Both the position numbers and the translations under genes were made by a program. From positions 1 through 41,273 of IMG/VR virus record IMGVR_UViG_3300035703_003413: 41,273 nt of DNA; one strand, 5' to 3'. Source of the DNA: a virus. The notes under the pieces are model-generated. The model was not told where the DNA came from and made no database searches. It was given only the letters and a program-made list of their open reading frames with translations. Positions 1 to 7,765 of the stretch are shown here, in pieces (position 1 is the stretch's first letter; each line of letters opens with the position of its first letter).

Positions 1-466
1 TAGAAGCAGAATATGGATTACGAGGATTTACTAGTGCATTTTCGTCCCAAGCAGGTTCTGAATCTGTTTTTAACTGACCATAGACTTCATCAGTAGAAAT
101 ATAAAAGAATAATTTTGTATTGTTTTTAACTGCTGCATCAATGAGAGTTTGAGTTCCCAGGACGTTAGAATGTATAAATGGAGCTGCCGTTTGAATAGAG
201 TGATCTACGTGGGACTCGGCGGCAAAGTGAACAATCACATCAGGCTTTTCAATTTCAAAAATATTATCAATAATATTTTTATTAGCAATATCGGCAATGT
301 AGAAGCTATCCGATTTGCCGTTGCTGATATAAAAATTACTTTTGCTGTGAGGATAAAGAAGGTTATCAATAGATATAAATTGATGATTTTTTCCTCTTAA
401 GAAAGAGGATTTCCTAATAAAGTTTGCACCAATAAAGCCCGCCGCACCTGTAACCAAAACTTTCAT
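1..466 (-). CDS. rmlB: dTDP-glucose 4,6-dehydratase, 3' end cut by window edge
   Basis: This is an extended SDR enzyme that converts dTDP-glucose to dTDP-4-keto-6-deoxyglucose, the entry point to rhamnose and many deoxysugars. About 155 codons are open from the ATG at 466 to the left window edge. The protein starts MKVLVTGAAGFIG, with the NAD-binding GxxGxxG, and also shows HFAAESHVDHS, STDEVYG (catalytic Thr, Asp and Glu region) and NPYSAS, where the YxxxK motif begins. These are RmlB signatures. The start overlaps the stop of the upstream gmd-like gene by four bases (ATGA), which implies translational coupling. The C-terminal half lies outside the window, so intactness cannot be judged. A related NDP-glucose dehydratase is the only realistic alternative. 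Confidence 0.93.
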   Translation of the reverse strand, partial: MKVLVTGAAGFIGANFIRKSSFLRGKNHQFISIDNLLYPHSKSNFYISNGKSDSFYIADIANKNIIDNIFEIEKPDVIVHFAAESHVDHSIQTAAPFIHSNVLGTQTLIDAAVKNNTKLFFYISTDEVYGQLKTDSEPAWDENALVNPRNPYSAS

Positions 467-1464
467 AGAGTATATTTAAATCCGTTTTGAGCGAGAATTT
501 GTTCTTGTTGAGCAAGTTTTAAATCGTGATCGATCATCTCCTCGACCATTTGATCAAAAGAAATTTGAGGCTCCCAGCCTAAGGCATTTTTAATTTTTGT
601 ATAATCACCACAAAGATGGTCTACTTCGGAAGGTCTAAAGTGCTTGTCAGAAACTTCGACATAATCTTGATAATTTAAACCAAGCTTAGTAAAAACAATA
701 TCTGCAAATTCTTTTACTGAGCGGGATTTTCCTGAACAAAGGACATAATCATCTGGCTTATCTGCTTCGAGCATCATAATCTGACCAGAAGCAATATCTC
801 TGGCGTCGCACCAATCTCGTTTAGCTTCAAGATTTCCAAGGGTTAATTTGTCTTGAAGACCAAGTTTTATTCTAGTAGCTGCCCTTGTAATTTTGCGTGT
901 GACGAAATGCTCGGAACGTCTAACTCCCTCGTGGTTGAAACTAACAGAATTAACAGCAAACATATTATATGCCTCTCGATAGTTTACTACCGCCCAATAA
1001 GCACCTATCTTAGCTGCGCCATAAGGGGATCGTGGATGGAAGGGCGTAGATTCACTTTGCGGAGGAGGAGTAGATCCATATAACTCAGAGGTAGAACACT
1101 GTAAAAATCTAGTATCTTTACTGAATTTTCTAACGGCTTCAAGGCATCGAATAACTCCAGTTCCATCAATATCAAAAGTATATTCAGGGATATCAAAAGA
1201 AGCTTTTACATAAGATTGAGCGCCACAATTGATAAAATAATCAGGCTTTAAATCTGATACAGATGAACAAATTGAGCTATAATCGGACAAATCTCCATAA
1301 AACAATTTTAAATTAGGATGATTAAATATATGATCAATTCTCCTGGTGTTAAAATTAGAATTTCTTCTAATCATTCCATATACTTGATCTCCTTTTTCAA
1401 GGAATTTTTCAACCAATACTGACCCGGTTTGACCAGTAACACCAGTAATTAAAACTTTCTTCAT
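463..1464 (-). CDS. gmd: GDP-mannose 4,6-dehydratase
   Basis: This enzyme converts GDP-D-mannose to GDP-4-keto-6-deoxy-D-mannose, the precursor of GDP-L-fucose, GDP-D-rhamnose and GDP-perosamine. The 333-residue protein is close to the family's usual length. It shows ITGVTGQTGS near the N-terminus (nucleotide binding), STSELYG (catalytic Thr/Glu), PRSPYGAAK (YxxxK), then NHEGVRRSEHFVTRKI and LEAKRDW, both typical of Gmd rather than of GalE or RmlB, and RPSEVDHLCGD near the C-terminus. It lies between an epimerase and rmlB. Its likely use is to supply GDP-fucose for the GT11 fucosyltransferase further upstream. No clear GDP-fucose synthase is visible, so that step may come from a neighbouring SDR or from the host. 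Confidence 0.94.
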   Translation of the reverse strand: MKKVLITGVTGQTGSVLVEKFLEKGDQVYGMIRRNSNFNTRRIDHIFNHPNLKLFYGDLSDYSSICSSVSDLKPDYFINCGAQSYVKASFDIPEYTFDIDGTGVIRCLEAVRKFSKDTRFLQCSTSELYGSTPPPQSESTPFHPRSPYGAAKIGAYWAVVNYREAYNMFAVNSVSFNHEGVRRSEHFVTRKITRAATRIKLGLQDKLTLGNLEAKRDWCDARDIASGQIMMLEADKPDDYVLCSGKSRSVKEFADIVFTKLGLNYQDYVEVSDKHFRPSEVDHLCGDYTKIKNALGWEPQISFDQMVEEMIDHDLKLAQQEQILAQNGFKYTL

Positions 1465-1476
1465 ATCTTATCTTAC

Positions 1477-2385
1477 CTATATGTTTTTAAAATATTTTAC
1501 AGTCTTATTGACTCCGGAATCTATATCATGAGTAACATGCCAGCCATAAGATTGCAATAATTTAGATGACAGGCAATTTCTAAATAACTCTCCCTCAATT
1601 TTAGGAGCGTATACTATAGTGTCATAATTAAATTCTGAGCATATCTTGCTAACTAATTGATTAACAGTAGTTTCTTTGCCAGTGGAAACATTAAACGCCC
1701 CAGAAACTCGTAAAGATAGCTCCATGGCATTTACGACATCTTCTACATAGATATAGTCTCGAATTTGTTCGCCCGTTCCAAAAACAGTTAATGGCTTATT
1801 GTCTTTAATATTATTAATAAAAATAGAAATAACACCAGCTTCGCCTTTGCTATTTTGGCGAGGACCGTAGACATTGCTTAATCTTAAAATTGTATAATCT
1901 AGTCCATAAATTTCTTTATAGAATCTTATATATTGCTCACCTGTCCATTTAGAAATGCCATATGGAGAAGCAGGCTGGATTACAGAAGACTCTGTCTTAA
2001 TAAAATCTTCATCATCTCGATAAATAGCGCCGCCAGAAGAAGAGAAAATAATTTTTTTAACGCTATGCTTCACGCATTCGTTTAAAACATTTAAAGTTCC
2101 AATTGTATTTATTTCAGCGTCTAAAATTGGATCAGTAATAGACTTTCTGACATTAATTTGTGCAGCTAAATGATATACAACATCCGGTTTAACTTTTTCA
2201 AAAACATCTGAAACAGAATTTTTATCACAAATTTCTACTTGAAAAAATTTGCATCTAGATGATAAATTATTTAAATCTCCAGAAGAAAGATCGTCCATAA
2301 CAAAAACTTCATGATTAAATTCAAGAAGCTTATCTGACAAATGACTTCCAATAAAACCTGCTCCGCCTGTAATTAAAACTTTCAT
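1477..2385 (-). CDS. NAD-dependent sugar epimerase, GalE/UDP-GlcNAc-epimerase type
   Basis: This extended SDR of 302 residues starts MKVLITGGAGFIGSHL, a perfect Rossmann signature. It has HLAAQINVRKS, the SSSGGAIY catalytic serine block, SPYGISK (YxxxK), RLSNVYGPRQ and RDYIYVEDV. This order is typical of UDP-glucose or UDP-N-acetylglucosamine 4-epimerases and related NDP-sugar epimerases. The exact nucleotide sugar cannot be read from motifs. A UDP-Gal or UDP-GalNAc product would fit the GT6 domain encoded upstream, since GT6 enzymes use those donors; that link is inference. It is 12 bases upstream of gmd and 6 bases downstream of a small DUF4254-like gene. Confidence 0.85.
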   Translation of the reverse strand: MKVLITGGAGFIGSHLSDKLLEFNHEVFVMDDLSSGDLNNLSSRCKFFQVEICDKNSVSDVFEKVKPDVVYHLAAQINVRKSITDPILDAEINTIGTLNVLNECVKHSVKKIIFSSSGGAIYRDDEDFIKTESSVIQPASPYGISKWTGEQYIRFYKEIYGLDYTILRLSNVYGPRQNSKGEAGVISIFINNIKDNKPLTVFGTGEQIRDYIYVEDVVNAMELSLRVSGAFNVSTGKETTVNQLVSKICSEFNYDTIVYAPKIEGELFRNCLSSKLLQSYGWHVTHDIDSGVNKTVKYFKNI

Positions 2386-2391
2386 AAAAAA

Positions 2392-2646
2392 TTACTTCTT
2401 ACCGTACATTTTTGTGGAGCCCTGTTTGTATAATTTTTGAGCTTCACCAGTTTTTATCATATGATTTAAACATTCATCTATTTCCTGTATTAAATCGTTT
2501 CTTTGCTGATTAACAATATTTGTTATTTTAGTAGCATCGGCAATTTCTTTATCTGTTGCTGATGCATTTCTTTTAATATCTTCTGCCATCCAAATTCTAA
2601 TATTAACGACTGTCAATTTATCAATTAAACTTCCTATTGTATCCAT
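2392..2646 (-). CDS. small DUF4254-like protein
   Basis: This 84-residue, soluble, probably all-helical protein begins MDTIGSLIDKLTVVNIRIW, followed by a MAEDIKRNA block and NQQRNDLIQEIDE. The pattern IGSLIDKL, then a Trp and Glu-Asp, then a QRNDLIxxID helix is one I associate with DUF4254 proteins, which occur next to glycosyltransferases in polysaccharide clusters and have no established activity. It is much shorter than the DUF4254 proteins I know of, so it may be a minimal version. It lies one base downstream of the Gmd-like SDR gene and six bases before the epimerase, clearly inside the sugar operon. Family assignment is from memory and tentative. Confidence 0.6.
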   Translation of the reverse strand: MDTIGSLIDKLTVVNIRIWMAEDIKRNASATDKEIADATKITNIVNQQRNDLIQEIDECLNHMIKTGEAQKLYKQGSTKMYGKK

Positions 2647-2647
2647 G

Positions 2648-3439
2648 TCATCCTTGTTTAAAACTTAATAATTCTTTTTGAGTATCAGACAGTAGGACAT
2701 CATATGTATAGTCATTTACAACATCTGCCATGATTAATTTTTGACCATCTAATAAGTGCCTAGATTCTTCTATAACAAAAGATTCAAAATTCATATTATT
2801 TAATTTATATAGATCTTGAACAAACTGCCTTATATTAAATAGTTTTCCAGACCCAACAACTGAATCTTGTTTTGCTAAAATACTTTGCTCTACAACAAAT
2901 TTAGCATGCACCATATCACGATAAAAATTTAAATTTCCAACATTAATTTTCTTTTTATGTAGAATAGAGTCAAAAATTTTCCCAAACAAAAAATATTTAC
3001 TTCGATACACAGAATTAAAATAAAAAGGGTGTATAAAAATTACCTTATTATACCTTTCATCGTGTTTTCTTAAATTTTTAATCTTATTAAAAAGTAATAA
3101 TTTTGAAATGGTATAATCATTATCTACTAACTTAAATTTGGGCTCTGTTTCAGAAGAAATCTTGCCCGAGCTAAGAGACCACATTTCACAACTTGTATAA
3201 CATACAATTTTTTTTGTATTTTCAATAAGGGAATTAATAATATCTAAAGTTATGAAATAATTAGGCGTAATATAATCTATGTTGTCTTCATAAATTCTCT
3301 GCTCAGCAAAAGTAATATAAGCAGAATCCCAAGAATTATTTTTCAAATAATTTAAATCAACATTTCTAGATGAGATTTTTATATATTCATTTGAAAAATA
3401 ATTGGACAACTGAGAAGTGTTTCCAATTACCAAATTCAT
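2648..3439 (-). CDS. divergent Gmd-like SDR (sugar nucleotide-modifying)
   Basis: This 263-residue protein is related to the gmd product at 463-1464. The segment INVGNLNFYRD aligns with LTLGNLEAKRD there, and GSGKLFNIRQF with CSGKSRSVKEF. A catalytic YTISK (YxxxK) is present, preceded by YTSCEMW in place of STSELYG. The N-terminal nucleotide-binding loop is reduced to GNTSQL instead of GxxGxxG, and the protein is about 70 residues shorter than Gmd. It could be a GDP-4-keto-6-deoxymannose reductase or epimerase (towards fucose or rhamnose), or a specialised dehydratase; the sequence does not decide. Its ATG overlaps the stop of the C-methyltransferase gene upstream (ATGA). Confidence 0.7.
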   Translation of the reverse strand: MNLVIGNTSQLSNYFSNEYIKISSRNVDLNYLKNNSWDSAYITFAEQRIYEDNIDYITPNYFITLDIINSLIENTKKIVCYTSCEMWSLSSGKISSETEPKFKLVDNDYTISKLLLFNKIKNLRKHDERYNKVIFIHPFYFNSVYRSKYFLFGKIFDSILHKKKINVGNLNFYRDMVHAKFVVEQSILAKQDSVVGSGKLFNIRQFVQDLYKLNNMNFESFVIEESRHLLDGQKLIMADVVNDYTYDVLLSDTQKELLSFKQG

Positions 3440-4656
3440 TTAATGCCTATTATCTCAAACTTTGGACAGGGCACTATAAATTTACCACCATTGGCTAAAA
3501 ATTCCATTTCTCTAGCACAAAACTCGCTAATAAAATGCCAAGGTAAAACTAATAAGTAGTCGGGCTTGGCTTTTCTCATTTCATCTTCAGAATAAATTGG
3601 AATATTTGTGCCAACGGTTTTTAATCCAAATTTATAAGTGCTTCTTTCTGCAATTCCATCAATTAAAGTGTAATCTAAATCAAAATATTGAAGCAATGTA
3701 TTTCCTTTAGTGGAAGCTCCATAGCCCCAAATTTTTTTACCTTTTGCTTTTTCAGCTTTGATAAAAGCTACAGTCTTTTCTTTTAATTCGTTGATCTTTC
3801 TAAAAAATTCTTTCCAAGTATCTTGAGAGTCTAAATTTAGCTTTTCTTCATAAGATAGCAAAGAATCAATTCTAAAATTAGAGACATCTCTATATGGCTG
3901 AGTTCCAAAAGTCTTTACATCTCCAACATCTTTCATTGCATACACTCTAAAAGACCCGCCATTAGTATCGTTTAATTGGCAGTCAACAATTTTAAATTTA
4001 TTTCTTTCAAATAGTTTTTTCAAATTAAATAAAGAATAATAATAAATATGTTCATGGCAAATATTATCAAATGCCATTTGCTCAATCATTAACGGCGTAT
4101 AACTTAATTGCAATACCCAAAGACCATTATCATCCAATACTTCATAAATATCTCTTATAAAGCTATCCGGATCGGATAGATCGTAAAACATAGCAATCGA
4201 TGTGACAACTTTTGGCTTTAATGATCCATACTTTGTAGATTTGAAATTTTCAGCAGTAAAGTAATCTTGAACAATTACATTCGCGTGTTTTTCAGATTCT
4301 TTCTTATAAGAATCATCTACAGGATCAATTCCAATTTTTATTAAATCACTAGGAACAAAACTTAGCAAAGTTCCATCATTACAAGCAATGTCTAACCAGA
4401 CATCGTTTTCTTTCATCTTTTTTACTTTAACAATAGAATCTACAATTGATTTTAATTCTTCTTTCATCGAAGAATTTGTACCAGAGCGATACCAATATTT
4501 ACCATACATAGTATCTAGTGGGGCACATTGGTCAAGTCTAACATTTCCATCATCTGTAAGCATCATTTTCATTTCAATTTTGCCTCCACGAGGAGACTGG
4601 TTAGCAGAAATGAAATCGGAAACATAAAGTTCACCTAAACTAAACAATTCTTTCAT
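3436..4656 (-). CDS. NDP-sugar C-methyltransferase (TylC3/NovU type)
   Basis: This is a SAM-dependent enzyme of the family that transfers a methyl group to carbon 3 of 4-keto-deoxysugars. The 406 residues contain a SAM motif WLDIACNDGT at about 87-96, the family signature CHEHIYYYS, then NGGSFRVY. The C-terminal Rossmann-like domain carries GYGASTKGNTLLQY, AERSTYKFG and LPWHF. The usual N-terminal zinc-binding domain is shortened: the CxxC that normally opens the family is missing and only one Cys (about 44) remains before YGKYWYRSGT. The substrate could be the 4-keto product of RmlB or Gmd, giving a branched sugar. It is followed by the Gmd-like SDR with an ATGA overlap. Confidence 0.88.
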   Translation of the reverse strand: MKELFSLGELYVSDFISANQSPRGGKIEMKMMLTDDGNVRLDQCAPLDTMYGKYWYRSGTNSSMKEELKSIVDSIVKVKKMKENDVWLDIACNDGTLLSFVPSDLIKIGIDPVDDSYKKESEKHANVIVQDYFTAENFKSTKYGSLKPKVVTSIAMFYDLSDPDSFIRDIYEVLDDNGLWVLQLSYTPLMIEQMAFDNICHEHIYYYSLFNLKKLFERNKFKIVDCQLNDTNGGSFRVYAMKDVGDVKTFGTQPYRDVSNFRIDSLLSYEEKLNLDSQDTWKEFFRKINELKEKTVAFIKAEKAKGKKIWGYGASTKGNTLLQYFDLDYTLIDGIAERSTYKFGLKTVGTNIPIYSEDEMRKAKPDYLLVLPWHFISEFCAREMEFLANGGKFIVPCPKFEIIGIK

Positions 4657-4686
4657 AAAAACCTTAAAATTGGTATTGATCCTGTA

Positions 4687-5568
4687 TCAAATTGTATTTA
4701 ATACTTTTTTAAGAGCACTATAATATTTTTCTTTTGGTTTTGGAGTTGCATGAATTTCAATTAATTCTATTGGTCCATTTGCCAAAGAAACAGTGCTACA
4801 TGTAAAATTACTAGTATATTGTATTTTGGGTGTTGGTTTATTACCCCAACATGACGTAGCTACAGATATACCACTCGATAAGCCAATAAATAAATCACTA
4901 TAGTTATTAACTAAGGCAGTTTGCCTTACAGTAAAATGCGAACATGATACAGACCCATGATTATCTAAGAATTTAGATATATCTTTTTCGGCTGAGGCAA
5001 AAATAAAATTACAGTCTCCAAATTTTTCTCTGCAAATTTTCATAGTTTCTGCCGTCATAGAACTGTCCCATGTAGATTGATTTGAACGGCAATCAGTCTC
5101 CAACATTATAGTTTTTTTATACGGAAGTTTTAAACAAAAATCTTTTACCATTTCTCTTTCTTCGTCAGAGAAGTATAGCATCGGATGCCATTCCCAAGAA
5201 GAATCTATCCCAAAAATTCTTTTAGAGATATTTGGGTAATCTATTCCATTTCTATTAGGGTCTGATGGATCATACATCCATGGGGCAGGAAAATATCCCA
5301 AATCTATATCATCTAAAGATGAAAATTTAGATTTCAAATCATGTCTCAAAGTATTGTCTGGATTTTTATTTTTAATAAGCTCAGTAAAGTCTTCCCACTC
5401 CCTAACTTCTACTGGAGCAAATTTCAAAACATCTGAGTGAATTTTAGAACAAAACCAAACAATATCTTTATCTTTCCAAATAATATCTTTATACTTCAAA
5501 ACAGACATGGCGGTCATTACATCGCCATGATTTCCATTCAAAAATATTGCAATTTTTTGATTTGCCAT
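4687..5568 (-). CDS. putative GT9/heptosyltransferase-like glycosyltransferase
   Basis: This 293-residue protein starts MANQKIAIFLNGNHGDVM, which resembles the GxGD loop of GT9 heptosyltransferases. Later segments fit the donor-binding half of a GT-B fold: KKTIMLETDCRSN, then NFIFASAEKD, and LFIGLSSGISVATSCWG, matching the GT9 theme in which a transferase 'sees' G-S/P-x-S/T-G and then a conserved aromatic. I chose the ATG at 5568, one base after the upstream stop, with AAAAGG about 11 bases before it, over an in-frame TTG at 5589. Function is probably transfer of a sugar to a surface glycan. Subfamily is uncertain and a non-catalytic relative is possible. Confidence 0.6.
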   Translation of the reverse strand: MANQKIAIFLNGNHGDVMTAMSVLKYKDIIWKDKDIVWFCSKIHSDVLKFAPVEVREWEDFTELIKNKNPDNTLRHDLKSKFSSLDDIDLGYFPAPWMYDPSDPNRNGIDYPNISKRIFGIDSSWEWHPMLYFSDEEREMVKDFCLKLPYKKTIMLETDCRSNQSTWDSSMTAETMKICREKFGDCNFIFASAEKDISKFLDNHGSVSCSHFTVRQTALVNNYSDLFIGLSSGISVATSCWGNKPTPKIQYTSNFTCSTVSLANGPIELIEIHATPKPKEKYYSALKKVLNTI

Positions 5569-5569
5569 A

Positions 5570-6262
5570 TTATACAACGCCTTTTGCAATTAAATGACTT
5601 AAATTATCACATGTTAAATTATTTATTTTATTCACTTTAATATTGGACATTTGCATGACTTCATAAACTAAAGTTTCTCCGCAAAAAATTCCATCTATTG
5701 TATTTCTTTTATTTTGTATAACATCTAAGAAATTAAATCCAGAAGAATATGCATTCATAATTTCATTTGAAGCAAAAGCGAATCTGTCATCAGTCATTTC
5801 TAAATCGGGAAGCCACTTATTAGAAATATTTAACATATTAGATGGATAATTTTTACACGTTATTTCTTGATGGAAATATAAATCAAATCTTCCACGTATA
5901 ACATAATCATATTTTATATTATTTTCAAGTCTATATTGTTCTTTTAATAAATTCGCCTGTTGTATACTATACCAAGAGCTGTATAACATTTCTACAAACT
6001 TATCTCTTGCATAACTTCGAGCATGAGATGCCATCATTCTATCAAGTTCTAAATGCGTATTGATCCACGTTTTTTGATTTTCAGATTTTAATAACTTGGG
6101 CTTATAAAGCTCATTTATTGGATAGTTTAAAGTTCCATCTAAATCATTCCAAGTGTGAATAAAGACATCAGGATTATTTGGAGCAATTAAAGTTTTATTG
6201 ATATTATCAAAGCCCTTTTCAACCCATCTAGGGAGACCTGAAATTAATAACGCTATTTTCAT
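5570..6262 (-). CDS. putative glycan-modifying protein (SGxPR / DVFIHTW / RxRFD family)
   Basis: This 230-residue protein has no signal peptide or membrane segment. It begins MKIALLISGLPRW, then DVFIHTWND, YSSWYSIQQANLLK and YDYVIRGRFDLYF. The same order appears in the longer protein at 10050-11021 (CGNLRTF, DIFICCDTND, YDVLLKWRFDN), so the two are diverged relatives. Proteins of this pattern occur in polysaccharide clusters of bacteria and large viruses and are usually called glycosyltransferase-like; RxRxD would be the acidic, DxD-like site. I know of no biochemical proof. The start overlaps the upstream GDPD-like gene by ATGA. Confidence 0.55.
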   Translation of the reverse strand: MKIALLISGLPRWVEKGFDNINKTLIAPNNPDVFIHTWNDLDGTLNYPINELYKPKLLKSENQKTWINTHLELDRMMASHARSYARDKFVEMLYSSWYSIQQANLLKEQYRLENNIKYDYVIRGRFDLYFHQEITCKNYPSNMLNISNKWLPDLEMTDDRFAFASNEIMNAYSSGFNFLDVIQNKRNTIDGIFCGETLVYEVMQMSNIKVNKINNLTCDNLSHLIAKGVV

Positions 6263-6720
6263 ATGCTTCCCTTATTAAAGAAAGAAATAAAATCAGAACA
6301 AATTCCATATACTTTTTTATATGTAAAACTATTTAATTCTTTCAGTGATAAAAGTGGTATCACTGATTTTTCATTAGCCTCAACTAATTCATGAGACCAA
6401 ATTAAATTACATTTATTAATAATAGTGTGATTTTCTTTTTGATGATAAAAAGATCTTATATCATAATCTATTAAATAACTGAGCGCATCAAAGTTTTTAG
6501 TATGAACCCATAATTTAGACGATCTCTCTAGTAGCCAATTTAAACTTATTTCATAATCAGGGCTGTCATGACCTAAATATAATTTATCATTAAATTTTCT
6601 TACATCAATTTCAACATCATATCCTAAATTAATAGCCTTCTGTATATAATCAGGGTGATTTTCATTTATATTAAAGTCACAATCAATATTGCCCCTATGA
6701 GATATAAGTACTGGCGACAT
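6259..6720 (-). CDS. glycerophosphodiester phosphodiesterase-like protein
   Basis: This 153-residue protein carries the core metal and catalytic pattern of the GDPD/PI-PLC TIM-barrel family: SHRGN (His8, Arg9), EIDVR (Glu37, Asp39) and GHD (His51). Known GDPD enzymes hydrolyse glycerophosphodiesters and are usually about 240-300 residues, so this is short and only the first half of the barrel is recognisable. KLWVHTKNFDAL and CNLIWSHE could supply later strands. Its position in a glycan operon suggests a role on a phosphodiester-linked sugar or precursor rather than on lipid; this is inference. It is two bases downstream of the TylF-like gene and overlaps the next gene by ATGA. Confidence 0.65.
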   Translation of the reverse strand: MSPVLISHRGNIDCDFNINENHPDYIQKAINLGYDVEIDVRKFNDKLYLGHDSPDYEISLNWLLERSSKLWVHTKNFDALSYLIDYDIRSFYHQKENHTIINKCNLIWSHELVEANEKSVIPLLSLKELNSFTYKKVYGICSDFISFFNKGSI

Positions 6721-6722
6721 GA

Positions 6723-7418
6723 TTATCCTATAAATAGTGGATTATTAATAATTCTTAAAGCAACATTTTCAATTGAAGGAGATATGTTCTCTCCATTAAG
6801 CCTATCAGAATCGAATTTTAATTCTTGAGCCGGTTCATTAATAATTGATCCTGAGCGATTACCGCCAATCCACTCGAAATCTATGTTGTATTGCTCAACG
6901 AATTCCCACCACGCCTTCCACTCATGTTCTTCAAAATTTTTATACCCCACCAATTCATCAAAAACAATAATGCAATTATTTTTAATTTTATGCTTAGTAT
7001 GTGTAAGGATATCTTTTGCAGAAGAATAAATATCAGAATCAATATGAATAAAAGAAATTTGAGAACTATTATTTTGCATAAAATTAGGTAAAGTATCTTT
7101 ATACCAGCCTTTTATTAATGAAATATGAGGAGATACTTTAGGAAGTACTCCACCAAGAGAAAAAGTTCCTTTAGGATATGTCACTTTGTTTGGCTCAACT
7201 CTACCAGTCCAATCCTCTGGCAAACCTTCAAAACTATCAAATCCAAAAATTATATTTTTAGAAGTGTATTTTCCTATTCTGTTAATGGTTCCGCCTGCAT
7301 GAACTCCAAACTCCAGCCAAAGACCATCATCTTTAACTAAACCATTTTCAAAAACATAATGAAGAGCTTTAGCTTGAATATCAGGTATTTTAAAAAGTTC
7401 CTCTTCTTTGTGTATCAT
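6723..7418 (-). CDS. SAM-dependent O-methyltransferase, TylF/MycF-like
   Basis: This 231-residue class I methyltransferase contains GLWLEFGVHAGGTINRI at about 32-48 as the SAM loop, then FGFDSFEGLPEDW, KGTFSLGGVLP, GWYKDTLPNF, FIHIDSDIYSS and IIVFDELVGY. This series is characteristic of the TylF/MycF (Methyltransf_24) group, which methylates sugar hydroxyls in a metal-dependent way; Asp residues in HIDSDIY and VFDE are the expected metal ligands. It probably decorates a sugar made by this cassette. It overlaps the HAD gene upstream by ATGA. The acceptor sugar cannot be inferred. Confidence 0.82.
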   Translation of the reverse strand: MIHKEEELFKIPDIQAKALHYVFENGLVKDDGLWLEFGVHAGGTINRIGKYTSKNIIFGFDSFEGLPEDWTGRVEPNKVTYPKGTFSLGGVLPKVSPHISLIKGWYKDTLPNFMQNNSSQISFIHIDSDIYSSAKDILTHTKHKIKNNCIIVFDELVGYKNFEEHEWKAWWEFVEQYNIDFEWIGGNRSGSIINEPAQELKFDSDRLNGENISPSIENVALRIINNPLFIG

Positions 7419-7765
7419 ATTTCCTCTATTCTTTTAGCTTTATCATCAATAATTAAATCATATAAAGGTTTATGATCCCCCATTTTAAGATCGTGAAATT
7501 TAGCACCCCAGGCATTTAATTGATTTAAAGTAAGTTCTTTTAAATAATTTAATCTTTCAATATTGTTTATGTTTGAACTGCCACGAGCAGTCCAATATAT
7601 TATTGTCCAACCAGAGTTATATAAAGAATTAATTTTTTTTATATATTCATAATTTGGAATTGCTTTTTCATAAATTCTTTCAGATTCATAAAAACATATA
7701 GTCTCATCAATATCTACAAATGCAATCGGAACTTCATTATTTTTATTGTGAATTTCGTTTTTCAT
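7415..7765 (-). CDS. small HAD-family phosphatase
   Basis: This 116-residue protein shows the HAD fold motifs in order: AFVDIDETI with Asp18 (nucleophile) and Asp20 (acid/base), YWTARGSS (motif II Thr), a Lys within HKPLYDL, and IIDDKA (acidic metal site). It lacks a large cap domain. HAD enzymes of this size remove phosphate from small sugar or polyol phosphates. The gene starts inside the end of the nucleotidyltransferase gene (23-base overlap) and ends in an ATGA overlap with the methyltransferase. It therefore most likely belongs to the same precursor pathway as the nucleotidyltransferase and the kinase/aldolase. Confidence 0.82.
   Translation of the reverse strand: MKNEIHNKNNEVPIAFVDIDETICFYESERIYEKAIPNYEYIKKINSLYNSGWTIIYWTARGSSNINNIERLNYLKELTLNQLNAWGAKFHDLKMGDHKPLYDLIIDDKAKRIEEI

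Noticed and set aside
149-400. Plus-strand open frame opposite rmlB
   Set aside because: It lies antisense to a clear RmlB coding sequence and its protein has no recognisable motif.
5569-5589. TTG start giving a longer GT9-like protein
   Set aside because: The ATG at 5568 directly follows the upstream stop and the family pattern begins there; the extra seven residues add nothing recognisable.
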